Shown piece after piece: positions 1 through 8,544 of a DNA stretch of 64,000 nt. The notes under the pieces were generated by a model, which did no database searches, was not told the DNA's origin, and worked only from the letters and a program-made list of their open reading frames with translations. Position 1 is the first letter of the stretch. Every line of letters starts with the position of its first letter. The DNA comes from Bacillota bacterium (GTDB taxonomy: Bacteria; Bacillota_I; Bacilli_A; Erysipelotrichales; Erysipelotrichaceae), in assembly GCA_023388535.1 (NCBI GenBank), contig JAEWFZ010000014.1:1-64000 (forward strand), in the 5' to 3' direction. The translations under genes and the position numbers were made by a program.

Positions 1-1
1 C

Positions 2-106
2 TGTACAAATATGAGACAAATCCACAGTGCTTATAGAAAGCATATCAAATGGCCATATGATATGCATTCAGATTTATGGCCTAGAAAGAGAAATTATCAA
101 TTTTGA
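2..106 (+). CDS. C-terminal fragment of an unidentified protein (5' truncated)
   Basis: A frame is open from the left edge to a TGA and encodes about 34 residues, rich in basic and aromatic residues and ending in KRNYQF. It would be the tail of a gene that starts outside the window, lying 27 bp before phoU on the same strand. No family is recognisable from this piece, and a 34-codon open frame can arise by chance. Confidence 0.35.
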   Translation, partial: CTNMRQIHSAYRKHIKWPYDMHSDLWPRKRNYQF

Positions 107-121
107 CCTTAAATTGATAAT
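93..121. repeat. Perfect 11-bp inverted repeat upstream of phoU
   Basis: Arms ATTATCAATTT and AAATTGATAAT enclose the 7-nt loop TGACCTT. The stop codon of the upstream fragment lies at the loop. No T-run follows, so it is not a standard terminator. It ends 12 nt before the phoU ATG, with a weak SD-like GAAAGAG on its far side. A related repeat sits in the same relation to the lipoprotein start near 58.7 kb. Confidence 0.6.
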
Positions 122-133
122 ACGAGAATAATT

Positions 134-772
134 ATGAAACTTGAAGAATTACTAAATAACTACTTAAATCTAATATATCTAATGGCTTCTAAAGTACGTC
201 AGATGTTTGTTTTGAGTGAACAGGCTTTGTTTGAAGACGATAAAGTCTTAGCCCTAAAAGTCATCGAGATGGACGATTTCATCAATCACTACGAAGAAGA
301 AATCATGCAAAAGGCGATCGAGCTATTGTCCTTGATGCAACCGGTGGCTCGCGATTTAAGAACGGTTATTTCCGGAGTACAAATGAGTATTGATTTGGAG
401 CGTTTAGGCGACTATAATAAGTCAATCGCCCGCTATATCATTAAAAACGATCGTCTTCCAGAGGAGTTGATTCCATACGTACAAAAGCTATTTACCGAAG
501 TGATTGCTAATTATGATAAAGCGATTATCGCTATCAAAAATAACGATCCAGAATTGGCCTTCGAAATACCCATCGATGATGAACGGGTCGATCAAGCGCT
601 TAACGAATTAGTTAATTTTGTCGATGATCAAACAAAAATTGGAACCAATTTAGGTGCCAATTACTATATGTTAACGATGATTCGTAACCTAGAACGGGCG
701 GGTGACCATACTAAAAACCTAGCCGAACAAGTCATTTATCGAGCTAAAGGTCAACATATCGACTTTGGTTGA
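134..772 (+). CDS. phoU: PhoU-family phosphate regulator
   Basis: The 212-aa length is typical of stand-alone PhoU. It is an all-helical protein with two PhoU repeats, each with the metal-binding E-R-x-G-D signature: ERLGDYNKS at residues 89-97 and ERAGDH at 187-192. PhoU proteins dampen phosphate uptake and Pho signalling in the cytoplasm. No pst genes are visible, but the convergent neighbour is an Na/Pi cotransporter that carries its own PhoU-like tail, so the partner here may be that transporter (inference). The ATG has no clear SD immediately upstream; a hairpin lies 12 nt before it. A terminator shared with the neighbour follows. Confidence 0.88.
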   Translation: MKLEELLNNYLNLIYLMASKVRQMFVLSEQALFEDDKVLALKVIEMDDFINHYEEEIMQKAIELLSLMQPVARDLRTVISGVQMSIDLERLGDYNKSIARYIIKNDRLPEELIPYVQKLFTEVIANYDKAIIAIKNNDPELAFEIPIDDERVDQALNELVNFVDDQTKIGTNLGANYYMLTMIRNLERAGDHTKNLAEQVIYRAKGQHIDFG

Positions 773-793
773 TCGCTAAGTTTAATTGATTTT

Positions 794-830
794 AAAAAGG
801 AGTAAACAGACCGTTTACTCCTTTTTTTTT
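794..830. terminator. Rho-independent terminator, bidirectional
   Basis: The stem is AAAAAGGAGTAAAC / GTTTACTCCTTTTT with a 5-nt loop, a T-run on the plus side and an A-run on the other. It lies between the convergent phoU and Na/Pi cotransporter genes and can serve both. Confidence 0.85.
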
Positions 831-2496
831 ACTGATAATGCATTTCCTTAGGTGGATGTAGTTTAGTTGGACTAAAAGTTAACGCCGAGATATTAAAGGC
901 ATGATCTCCCATACGCTCTAAGGTAGTGATAATATCGATGAATACCGACGAAGCGACATTGACAATCTCTGGGTTTTTGGTAATCCGAGCAAAGTAGCGA
1001 TTACGCGCTTGCGCTTCCAGTAAGTCCATATAAGCTTCTTCTTCGATTAACTGATTATGAATCGTTAAATCGTTGTGCTCATAGCTCTCTAAGGAACGGG
1101 TAATCATATGAATTAACTGTTCATATAGTTGATCGATGGCTTCCACCGATTCTTCGGTAAAGCTGGATTTATTTTCATATAATAAATCGTAATATTCAAT
1201 TAAATTAGTTGATAAATCGGAGATACGTTCGAGATTTTTAACAACTTGTAAATTGGTCGCATACTCTTCCATTAGTTCTTCAGAGATATCTTGTTTCGCT
1301 ATTTTAAGTAAGTAAGCCGTCGTTTTAGTATCAATACTATTGATAATCTCCTCCAGCTGCATAACTTCATCCTGGGCAATGGGGTCTTTTTCGGAAAGGA
1401 AACGATGACTTGAACGAATCCCTTCAATGGCTAATTCACCCATCTTTAGCGTGGTGCGCTTGACCATATCCAAGGCGACAACTGGCATCGAAGTAATTAA
1501 ACTTTCATCAAATTCTTCTATTTCAATATCGCTGAGAATCCGATCGCTTCCAGGCAGTACTTTATGAAGCATCATCGACGCCCAAGGAATTAATGGAATA
1601 AAAATAATGGCGCCAATGAAGTTAAAGCCAAAGTGAGAAACCGCAATCGCCATCTTTGGATTTCCGTTCAATACATTATGTTGAAGCCAAAGGACGGCGG
1701 AGGTATATTGATTCAAAAATATCATGAAGAAAATGGACCAGAAGACGTTAAATAGAATATGAAAAAGCGAACTTCTTCGGGCCGCTAAAGAACCACCAAT
1801 TGAAGCTAACACCGAGGTAATAGTAGTACCAATATTAGCCCCAAACATGAGCGCTAAGGCGGCAATCAGCTGAATCGAGCCAGCTTCATACATTTTTTGA
1901 ACAATACCAATGATGGCCGACGAAGATTGGATAATAGCCGTAATAGCGGTACCTCCGGAGAGTGAGAGCCAAGGTTTATCGGCAATAGTAGCCATGACTT
2001 GATCAAAGCCTTCTACCTGTTGAAGATTTCCAAGTTCATTGCCCATAATTTGAAGTCCGATAAAGATAATCGCAAAACCAATAGTAATCATACCTAAGTT
2101 CTCAATAACCCGGCGCTTACCAAAATAAATGACGATGACCCCCACAAAGAGTATGTAGTATGAGATTTCTTCTAAATTAAAACCAATTAAGATGGCGGTA
2201 ACCGAAGTACCAATATTGGCCCCAAGCATAATGCCGATCGCTTGTTCCAGTTTCATCAGTCCGGAACGAACCAACGATATCGCAATTACCGTAGTTCCAG
2301 ACGAGGATTGAATAACACCGGTGAGTATCATACCGACCATAACCGCCATAATTGGATTGGTGGTATAGCGATCGATATAATCTCTTATCTTAGAACCTGA
2401 AGCTTTGGTTAAGCCATCACCCATGACTTTAATTCCATATAAGAAAAGCCCTAAGCCCCCAAGAATCAAGTTCCACTTAATATCTGATAACGTCAT
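829..2496 (-). CDS. Na+/phosphate cotransporter with C-terminal PhoU-like domain
   Basis: At 555 aa this is an NptA/YjbB-type Na/Pi-cotransporter (PF02690 twice). The two inverted transport repeats carry the family QSSS motifs at residues 63-66 and 190-193, each in hydrophobic segments, and GANIGT(S/T) motifs follow each. Membrane segments fill roughly residues 10-310. Residues about 340-540 are helical and PhoU-like, with LERISDLSTN and LERMGDHAFN signatures. It should import phosphate with sodium, with the tail regulating activity. The start is set by AGGAGT 7 nt upstream. It faces phoU, and the pair looks like a small Pi-uptake module. Confidence 0.9.
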   Translation of the reverse strand: MTLSDIKWNLILGGLGLFLYGIKVMGDGLTKASGSKIRDYIDRYTTNPIMAVMVGMILTGVIQSSSGTTVIAISLVRSGLMKLEQAIGIMLGANIGTSVTAILIGFNLEEISYYILFVGVIVIYFGKRRVIENLGMITIGFAIIFIGLQIMGNELGNLQQVEGFDQVMATIADKPWLSLSGGTAITAIIQSSSAIIGIVQKMYEAGSIQLIAALALMFGANIGTTITSVLASIGGSLAARRSSLFHILFNVFWSIFFMIFLNQYTSAVLWLQHNVLNGNPKMAIAVSHFGFNFIGAIIFIPLIPWASMMLHKVLPGSDRILSDIEIEEFDESLITSMPVVALDMVKRTTLKMGELAIEGIRSSHRFLSEKDPIAQDEVMQLEEIINSIDTKTTAYLLKIAKQDISEELMEEYATNLQVVKNLERISDLSTNLIEYYDLLYENKSSFTEESVEAIDQLYEQLIHMITRSLESYEHNDLTIHNQLIEEEAYMDLLEAQARNRYFARITKNPEIVNVASSVFIDIITTLERMGDHAFNISALTFSPTKLHPPKEMHYQ

Positions 2497-2603
2497 GCTT
2501 TACTCCTATCTTGTCCATCCTATTTTAACAAAAAAATCTGAAATATTAAAAAATGTTTTAAGATAATATTTAATAACTAAAAAAAGCGCGTTTGATTGTA
2601 ATA

Positions 2604-2612
2604 TGATATAAT
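2604..2612 (+). promoter_or_regulatory. Extended -10 promoter for the ybeY operon
   Basis: TGATATAAT fits the extended -10 consensus TGnTATAAT. It lies 22 bp before the ybeY ATG and 8 bp before the strong SD AGAGGGGG. No good -35 is visible, which is acceptable for an extended -10 element. Confidence 0.6.
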
Positions 2613-2634
2613 TAATTCACAAAGAGGGGGCACG

Positions 2635-3057
2635 ATGTTAACCTTATATTTACAAAATGTCGATCGCAAATGGAACAATTATCGGCGCTATTTAAAGCCG
2701 ATTTATCAAGCTACGTTAAAACAAACCGGGTCAGCCGAAGAAAAAGACGCTTCGGTAGTTTTAATTACTAGTGAAGAAATGAAAACCCTTAATAAAACCT
2801 ATCGTAATATCGATCGCAGCACCGATGTCTTATCCTTTGAGGATGAGAGCGAAGAATATTTCGGTGATATCTTTATTAATGTCAGTGCCGTAGAAAGCCA
2901 AGCTATGGCTTATGGCCATACCTTAAAGCGTGAATTTTGTTTTTTAGTGACCCATGGCTTATTACATCTTCTTGGCTATGATCATCAAACGGAGTCGGAT
3001 AAGAAAATCATGTTTGATTTACAGGAGCGTATTTTAGATGGCGTCGCAACTCGATAA
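2635..3057 (+). CDS. ybeY: Endoribonuclease YbeY (16S rRNA maturation)
   Basis: At 140 aa it is close to the family length. The zinc-binding signature H-x3-H-x5-H is intact as HGLLHLLGYDH at residues 107-117, preceded by the conserved RNIDRSTDVLSF block (57-68). YbeY takes part in 16S rRNA 3' processing and ribosome quality control. It heads a plus-strand run ybeY-dgkA-cdd-era, the usual order in Bacilli, although phoH, often upstream, is absent here. The SD AGAGGGGG supports the ATG. Its 3' end overlaps dgkA by 20 bp, which indicates translational coupling. Confidence 0.95.
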   Translation: MLTLYLQNVDRKWNNYRRYLKPIYQATLKQTGSAEEKDASVVLITSEEMKTLNKTYRNIDRSTDVLSFEDESEEYFGDIFINVSAVESQAMAYGHTLKREFCFLVTHGLLHLLGYDHQTESDKKIMFDLQERILDGVATR

Positions 3058-3397
3058 GAAACCAAAATTCAAAGCGGCGCTGGATGGTTTAAGCCATGTA
3101 TTAAAGAAGGATCGATCCTTTCAAACGATGGTATTTATTAGTTTAATCGTCGTTATTGGTTCTTTTATTTTACAATTGAAATTAACTGATTTCGTTTTGT
3201 TGGTTTTTTTATGTTTTGTCGTGATGGCTTTTGAAATGATCAACTCCGCCATCGAGCGTTTAGCCGACCAAGTAGATGCGAAGTATAACGTTCACATCGG
3301 TTTACTAAAAGATATCAGTGCCGGGGCCGTACTTCTGGTTAGTCTTGGGGCGCTGGTAGTGGGAATTTCTGTTTTAATTAAATATCTAGGAGGATAG
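3038..3397 (+). CDS. dgkA: Undecaprenol/diacylglycerol kinase, DgkA family
   Basis: A small 119-aa membrane kinase with about three transmembrane helices (near 31-47, 52-66 and 95-115). The catalytic signature E-x2-NSAIE-x-LAD occupies residues 66-76 and KDISAGAVL residues 91-99. In Gram-positives this family mainly phosphorylates undecaprenol to replenish the lipid carrier for wall synthesis. It overlaps ybeY by 20 bp and is followed by cdd. The ATG is preceded by AGGAG inside ybeY. Confidence 0.92.
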   Translation: MASQLDKKPKFKAALDGLSHVLKKDRSFQTMVFISLIVVIGSFILQLKLTDFVLLVFLCFVVMAFEMINSAIERLADQVDAKYNVHIGLLKDISAGAVLLVSLGALVVGISVLIKYLGG

Positions 3398-3401
3398 TAG
3401 G

Positions 3402-3803
3402 ATGAATAAAAAACAACTGATTAAGAAAGCTTTTGAAACTATGGAAGCGGCGTATGCTCCATACTCTAAGTATTTAGTTGGTTCAGCTATTTTATTAAAG
3501 GATGGAAGGGTAGTGGTTGGCGCTAATGTTGAGAATGCTTCTTACGGAGCTACTTCTTGTGCGGAACGAAACGCTATTTTTCAAGTCTATTCACTCGGCT
3601 ATCGCCAACAAGATATTGAAGCGATTGCGATTGTTTCAAGTGGCCAATTGCTAGCTGGCCCTTGTGGCATTTGTCGTCAGGTGTTATCGGAATTATTAAA
3701 TCCAGATACCCCAATTTATTTAAGTAATGGCCAAGAAGAGATGACCACCACCATCCAAGAGTTATTACCGTTGACCTTTGGGCCTAAGGATTTGTTGCCA
3801 TGA
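3402..3803 (+). CDS. cdd: Cytidine deaminase
   Basis: The 133-aa homotetrameric-type enzyme deaminates (deoxy)cytidine to (deoxy)uridine in pyrimidine salvage. The zinc and catalytic residues are present: C53-A-E55 (within TSCAERNAI) and P-C88-G-I-C91, plus the substrate-binding NVENASYG at residues 42-49. A strong SD (TAGGAGG) precedes the ATG. The stop overlaps the era start as ATGA. The cdd-era pairing is common in Bacilli. Confidence 0.96.
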   Translation: MNKKQLIKKAFETMEAAYAPYSKYLVGSAILLKDGRVVVGANVENASYGATSCAERNAIFQVYSLGYRQQDIEAIAIVSSGQLLAGPCGICRQVLSELLNPDTPIYLSNGQEEMTTTIQELLPLTFGPKDLLP

Positions 3804-4684
3804 AAACGGGTATAATCGCCATTGTCGGACGTCCCAATACCGGAAAATCGACCTTAGTTAACGCTTTAATGAACAAAAAGATTTCGATTGTGACACCGAC
3901 CGCACAAACGACGCGTAATTTAATCCGTGGTATTTTAACCAGCGAGAACTATCAGCTGGTCTTCATCGATACTCCTGGTATTCATAAGCCTAAGGATGAA
4001 CTGGGTCGCTTATTGAATAAACAGTCCTTTGGAAGTCTCGAAGGCACAGATCTAATCTATTTTGTTGTCGATGGTAGTTCTTTTTTCGGACCACAAGATC
4101 AACAAGTTTACCAACGTTTAGTCGATTTAGATATTCCTGTCTTTTTGATTATCACTAAAATTGATAAATTAAAAAAACCAGAACTAATCGCTAAAATTAA
4201 TGAATTTACCCAAGACCGTAAGTTTGATGAAATAATCCCAGTTTCTTCGCTAGAGAAGGATAATCTAGATACTTTGATTGAGGTTAGCTTAAAGTATTTG
4301 CCAAGTTCTGACTTTACGTACTATCCCGAAGAAATGATTGTTGATTATCAAGAAAAATTCATGTTAGCTGAGTTGATTCGTGAACAAGTCTTACACGCCA
4401 TGGATCATGAGATTCCGCATCAAATCACTTGTGTCATTGAAAATCTTCAACATGAGGACGACCATAGCTACGTACAAGGTTTAATTTTAGTCGAAAGAGA
4501 ATCACAAAAACCGATGATTCTTGGAAAACAAGGACAAATGATCAAACGCATTCGAACTCAAGCCCAACGGCAGATGCGCATGTATTTAGAAAGAGATGTC
4601 GTTTTAGAACTTTATGTACGCGTTGAAAAGGACTGGCGTAATAAACTCAATAAGCTTGAAGCTTTAGGTTTTTCCGATGAATGA
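3800..4684 (+). CDS. era: GTPase Era
   Basis: The 294-aa protein has an N-terminal GTPase domain and a C-terminal KH RNA-binding domain. G1 is GRPNTGKST (10-18), G3 is DTPG (57-60) and G4 is TKID (119-122). The KH core LGKQGQMIKRIR lies in the last third. Era binds the 3' end of 16S rRNA and acts in 30S maturation, a function linked with that of YbeY in the same run. It is coupled to cdd through an ATGA overlap and overlaps recO by 8 bp. Confidence 0.97.
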   Translation: MKTGIIAIVGRPNTGKSTLVNALMNKKISIVTPTAQTTRNLIRGILTSENYQLVFIDTPGIHKPKDELGRLLNKQSFGSLEGTDLIYFVVDGSSFFGPQDQQVYQRLVDLDIPVFLIITKIDKLKKPELIAKINEFTQDRKFDEIIPVSSLEKDNLDTLIEVSLKYLPSSDFTYYPEEMIVDYQEKFMLAELIREQVLHAMDHEIPHQITCVIENLQHEDDHSYVQGLILVERESQKPMILGKQGQMIKRIRTQAQRQMRMYLERDVVLELYVRVEKDWRNKLNKLEALGFSDE

Positions 4685-5375
4685 AACTGATTTTGGAATA
4701 ATATTGGGCAGTCAACCATATCGTGATTTTGATGGATTAGTCTATGTTTTGTTAAAAAAATATGGTGTCCGCACTTTCTTGTATCGGGGACTATATAAGC
4801 CGAACTCTAAACTCTTATCGCGCGCTCAGCTTTATCAAATCTATGAATTTCTTTTTAATTATAAAGAAAGTGGATTACTGATTCCTAAATCAATTACCCT
4901 TAAAGAAAATTTTATTCATTTACAAAATGATGCTTATAAACAAATCTTAGCGGCGGTTCTCTTTGAACTTCGTGCTATTTTGGATCAGGAATATGATTTG
5001 GTAGCCTCTTTTCTATCAAATCTCGATCAAAAGGATCAAGCGATATTAGTTTTTCTAATTTTTTTAAGTGAATTACTCAATCATAACGGTTTACAACCGA
5101 TGGTTGACTTTGATGTCCATCATCGTCAACAAAAAGTTGCTTCTTTTTCGATCGAAGAGGGGGGCTTTGTCGTTTATAATTATAATAATTCTTACAGTAA
5201 GGAAGAACTTCAACAAATAAGAAGGATATTCAAAGCGAATTTTGACGTCATCGATAAACTCATGGATATGGAAATATCTGGCCAAGTCGTCCAAACTATC
5301 ATCGATTATTTTCGCTTTCATATGCAGTTAGGCCTCAATAGCTGGGAAATATACAAAGAAATAGTATATAATTAA
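4677..5375 (+). CDS. recO: DNA repair protein RecO
   Basis: The 232-aa protein has the RecO N-terminal OB-fold (Y-R-D-F-D-G-L-V-Y, with KYG at 29-31) followed by a helical C-terminal domain. RecO helps RecR load RecA onto SSB-coated DNA. Its place between era and glyS is the standard Bacilli position. The sequence contains no cysteine, so the zinc ribbon of some RecO proteins is absent. A short antisense reading frame across its 3' half is treated as a shadow. Confidence 0.9.
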   Translation: MNETDFGIILGSQPYRDFDGLVYVLLKKYGVRTFLYRGLYKPNSKLLSRAQLYQIYEFLFNYKESGLLIPKSITLKENFIHLQNDAYKQILAAVLFELRAILDQEYDLVASFLSNLDQKDQAILVFLIFLSELLNHNGLQPMVDFDVHHRQQKVASFSIEEGGFVVYNYNNSYSKEELQQIRRIFKANFDVIDKLMDMEISGQVVQTIIDYFRFHMQLGLNSWEIYKEIVYN

Positions 5376-5399
5376 TAGGCTTAGTTAAAGGAGTATTGA

Positions 5400-6770
5400 A
5401 TGTCAAAAAAGAATTTTGAAGAAATTGCTAACCATTTAAGAACCTCGGGGTTTGTTTTCCAAGGTTCACAAATTTATGGCGGTTTAGCTAATACCTGGGA
5501 TTTCGGTCCCTTAGGCGTTAGTCTAAAACGAAATATTAAAGATCAATGGTACAAAGAATTTATTGATCAGCATCCGCTCAATGTAGGCATGGATGCGGCT
5601 ATTTTAATGAATCCCGCCGTCTGGAAAGCGAGTGGTCATTTAGATACCTTTAGCGATCCGTTGATGGATTGTCGTAACTGTAAAACAAGACATCGTGCCG
5701 ATAAACTGATTGAAGAAGTAACTAATCAAGAATTCGATGTTTCAGCCATGACCACAGAAGATATGGAAGCCTATATCAAAAACGAAAAAATCGCTTGTCC
5801 AAACTGTGGTTCTCATGACTTTACCCCGATTCGTCATTTCAATTTAATGTTTAAAACCTTCCAAGGGGTAACTGAGGATTCTAGTAACATTGTTTATTTA
5901 AGACCAGAAACCGCCCAAGGTATCTTTGTAAACTTTAAGAATGTCATGCGTTCGATGCGTTTGAAGTTACCGTTTGGGATTGGTCAAATTGGAAAGTCTT
6001 TTAGAAATGAAATTACCCCGGGCAATATGATATTTAGAACCCGTGAATTTGAACAAATGGAATTGGAGTTCTTCTGCAAGCCAGGTGAGGACTTAAAGTG
6101 GTATCAATATTGGTTGGATGCTTCTTTTGATTTTTGTGTTAATTTAGGGGTCAAAGCTGAAAACTTACGCATCCGCGATCACTCAGCCGAAGAATTATCC
6201 CATTACTCGGTAGCTACTGCGGATATAGAATATCAATTCCCATGGGGATTTGATGAAATCTGGGGCGTGGCCGATCGTACCGATTTTGATTTAAAACAAC
6301 ACCAAGAACATGCCAAGGAATCCTTTGAAGTGATCGATCCGGAAACCAACGAACGTTTTATTCCGTATTGCGTTGAACCAAGTGTCGGGGTCGAACGCTT
6401 GATGTTAATGGTGATGATTGAAGCTTATGACATCGAAACCTTAGATAATGACGATACGCGGATTGTGATGCGCTTTAAACCAGAATTAGCGCCATTTCAA
6501 GTAGCCGTCTTGCCATTATCACGTAAACTGGCTCCAGAAGCGAGCGAAGTTTATCATAAACTGCTAAAAACATTTAGAGCTACTTACGATGAAACGGCCT
6601 CAATTGGTAAACGCTATCGTCGTCAGGATGCGATTGGAACCCCATATTGTGTAACCTTTGATTTTGATAGTTTAGAAGACCAAAAAGTAACGGTGAGACA
6701 TCGCGATTCGATGGAACAAACTCGGGTTGACATCGATCAGTTAATCGATTATTTATCCAAAATGATCTAG
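5400..6770 (+). CDS. glyS: Glycyl-tRNA synthetase, homodimeric single-chain type
   Basis: The 456-aa class II synthetase is of the alpha2 type rather than the two-subunit GlyQ/GlyS. Class II motif 2 is seen as FRNEITPGNMIFRTREFEQ (near residue 200), motif 3 as GVERLMLM, and an anticodon-binding domain covers about 360-456. Two Cys pairs (CRNC and CPNC) in the insert resemble a zinc site. It charges tRNA-Gly. An SD AAAGGAG precedes the ATG. The gap to recO is only 24 bp, so there is no room for a T-box. Confidence 0.96.
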   Translation: MSKKNFEEIANHLRTSGFVFQGSQIYGGLANTWDFGPLGVSLKRNIKDQWYKEFIDQHPLNVGMDAAILMNPAVWKASGHLDTFSDPLMDCRNCKTRHRADKLIEEVTNQEFDVSAMTTEDMEAYIKNEKIACPNCGSHDFTPIRHFNLMFKTFQGVTEDSSNIVYLRPETAQGIFVNFKNVMRSMRLKLPFGIGQIGKSFRNEITPGNMIFRTREFEQMELEFFCKPGEDLKWYQYWLDASFDFCVNLGVKAENLRIRDHSAEELSHYSVATADIEYQFPWGFDEIWGVADRTDFDLKQHQEHAKESFEVIDPETNERFIPYCVEPSVGVERLMLMVMIEAYDIETLDNDDTRIVMRFKPELAPFQVAVLPLSRKLAPEASEVYHKLLKTFRATYDETASIGKRYRRQDAIGTPYCVTFDFDSLEDQKVTVRHRDSMEQTRVDIDQLIDYLSKMI

Positions 6771-6777
6771 GAATTAT

Positions 6778-8544
6778 ATGTCATATATTGATCAAAAGAC
6801 TTTAGATGAACTAAGAAGCAAAGCCGATATTGCGGATGTCATTGGTAACTATCTTCCGTTAACCAAAAAAGGAAGCAATTTTGTGGCGCTTTGTCCTTTT
6901 CATGACGATAGTAATCCCAGCTTAAATATCAACCGCGAGAAACAAATATTTAAATGTTTTGTTTGTAACGCTGGGGGTAATGTCTTTTCCTTTGTTCAGC
7001 GTTACGAAGGTATTTCTTTTGTCGAAGCGGTCAGTAAAATTGCTAATTTAGTTGGCTTTAGTTTAAATCTTGATTTGAGTCATCAACCCAAAATTGACCC
7101 TCAAATTAAAGAAATGTACGACTTAGTCGATGAAGTTTTACGATTTACCCGCTATCAACTCAAAAACGATAGCAATGAAGCCTTACAAGCTTTTCTAAAA
7201 GCGCGTCATTTGGATGCTAATACGGCCAATTATTTTGAACTTGGCTACAATGGTGGCGACAATATCATGACCAATTTTTTGAAACAAAAAAATTATCCAG
7301 ATGAGCTGTTAGTTAAAGTCGATGTCGCCAAACTGGTGGATGAACGTTTGCGTGATACCTTCTTTAATCGGGTCTTGTTTCCGATTCACAACGATCAAGG
7401 TCAAGTCGTAGCCTTTAGCGGCCGTAGTATCCAAGCCGATAATGCGGTTAAATACATTAATACCGCCAATACGCCAATTTATCAAAAGGGCGATATTCTT
7501 TACAATTACCACCGCGTCTTAGATCCGCTGCTCAAAGCCGAAGCGGTGATTCTCTGTGAAGGGGTTATGGATGTGATTGCCTTTTATAAAGCTGGTTTTA
7601 AAAAAGTAGTCGCCAGTCTAGGAACGGCATTGACTAAGGAACAAATCCAGAAACTTAAAGGCCTACGATCTGAAATTATCCTAGCTTACGATGGCGATAA
7701 AGCGGGAAAAACCGCCAGCTATCAAATTGGTAAAGCATTGATAAAAGAAAATCTTAAAGTCAGTTTGATGAATAATAAATCCACCTTTGACCCGGATGAT
7801 ATAATCCGCAAGGAAGGGAAAGAGGCTTTAGTACGCATGATTAATGAACCTCAACATTGGTTAGAATTTGTTATCGACTATGGGTTTACGCTCTTTAATT
7901 TAACCGCTTATGAAGGCCGAAAGGATTATGCTCAATTCGTTTTATCCCATTTAGTAAATATTGATCCTTTAGATCAAGCCACATTTTTGAGAAAACTTTC
8001 CACCATTAGTCAATTTGAACTTGAAGATTTACAAGCTCAAATAAAAACTATCCATAAACAAGAAACAACCCGCATTCAAGCCGTTAAACCAACGGTTAAG
8101 GAAAAAATTGATATCTTAAACGTTGAGAAAGAAATCTTAGTCTATCTCTTAAACTCCAAGCAATTCGCTTTATATTTCAGAGACAATTTAGGATACTTAA
8201 TTCATCCACAATGGACTAATTTAGCACTGATGCTGGTTGATATGTATAATCAAACGCCGCAGTTAGACATGGCTTCAGTCTTGTCGCTACCACTCAGTAG
8301 CGCTCAGCACGAAGTTTTAGTATCATTGATAGAGAATGAACTTTACGATTATGAAATGACCTTAGATGGACTCAAAGCAGCCATTAAACAAATTGAAATC
8401 ATTGATCTAGAAGGACTACTCGAACAATTAGAGAAGAAAGCTCATGCTGAAATGCTGGCCGAAAAAAAGGCGCAGTATACGTTACAAATGATAGAAATCC
8501 AACACAAAATCGAACTACTGTTAGAGGAGGAAGATGATGAGTAA
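6778..8544 (+). CDS. dnaG: DNA primase DnaG
   Basis: The 588-aa primase has the CHC2 zinc ribbon at the N terminus (C39, H42, C60, C63). The Toprim catalytic core follows, with the acidic motif CEGVMDVIAF near residue 260 and YDGDKAGKTA further on. The C-terminal helical domain should bind the replicative helicase. It makes RNA primers at the fork. It lies 7 bp after glyS and overlaps the start region of sigA, as in the macromolecular-synthesis operon of Bacilli, though without rpsU. Confidence 0.96.
   Translation: MSYIDQKTLDELRSKADIADVIGNYLPLTKKGSNFVALCPFHDDSNPSLNINREKQIFKCFVCNAGGNVFSFVQRYEGISFVEAVSKIANLVGFSLNLDLSHQPKIDPQIKEMYDLVDEVLRFTRYQLKNDSNEALQAFLKARHLDANTANYFELGYNGGDNIMTNFLKQKNYPDELLVKVDVAKLVDERLRDTFFNRVLFPIHNDQGQVVAFSGRSIQADNAVKYINTANTPIYQKGDILYNYHRVLDPLLKAEAVILCEGVMDVIAFYKAGFKKVVASLGTALTKEQIQKLKGLRSEIILAYDGDKAGKTASYQIGKALIKENLKVSLMNNKSTFDPDDIIRKEGKEALVRMINEPQHWLEFVIDYGFTLFNLTAYEGRKDYAQFVLSHLVNIDPLDQATFLRKLSTISQFELEDLQAQIKTIHKQETTRIQAVKPTVKEKIDILNVEKEILVYLLNSKQFALYFRDNLGYLIHPQWTNLALMLVDMYNQTPQLDMASVLSLPLSSAQHEVLVSLIENELYDYEMTLDGLKAAIKQIEIIDLEGLLEQLEKKAHAEMLAEKKAQYTLQMIEIQHKIELLLEEEDDE

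Noticed and set aside
3400..4700. Mycoplasma code (TGA as Trp)
   Set aside because: TGA ends cdd and era at sensible places and overlaps the next starts; Trp residues are encoded by TGG throughout.
5375..5400. T-box or other leader regulation of glyS
   Set aside because: The gap to recO is only 24 bp.
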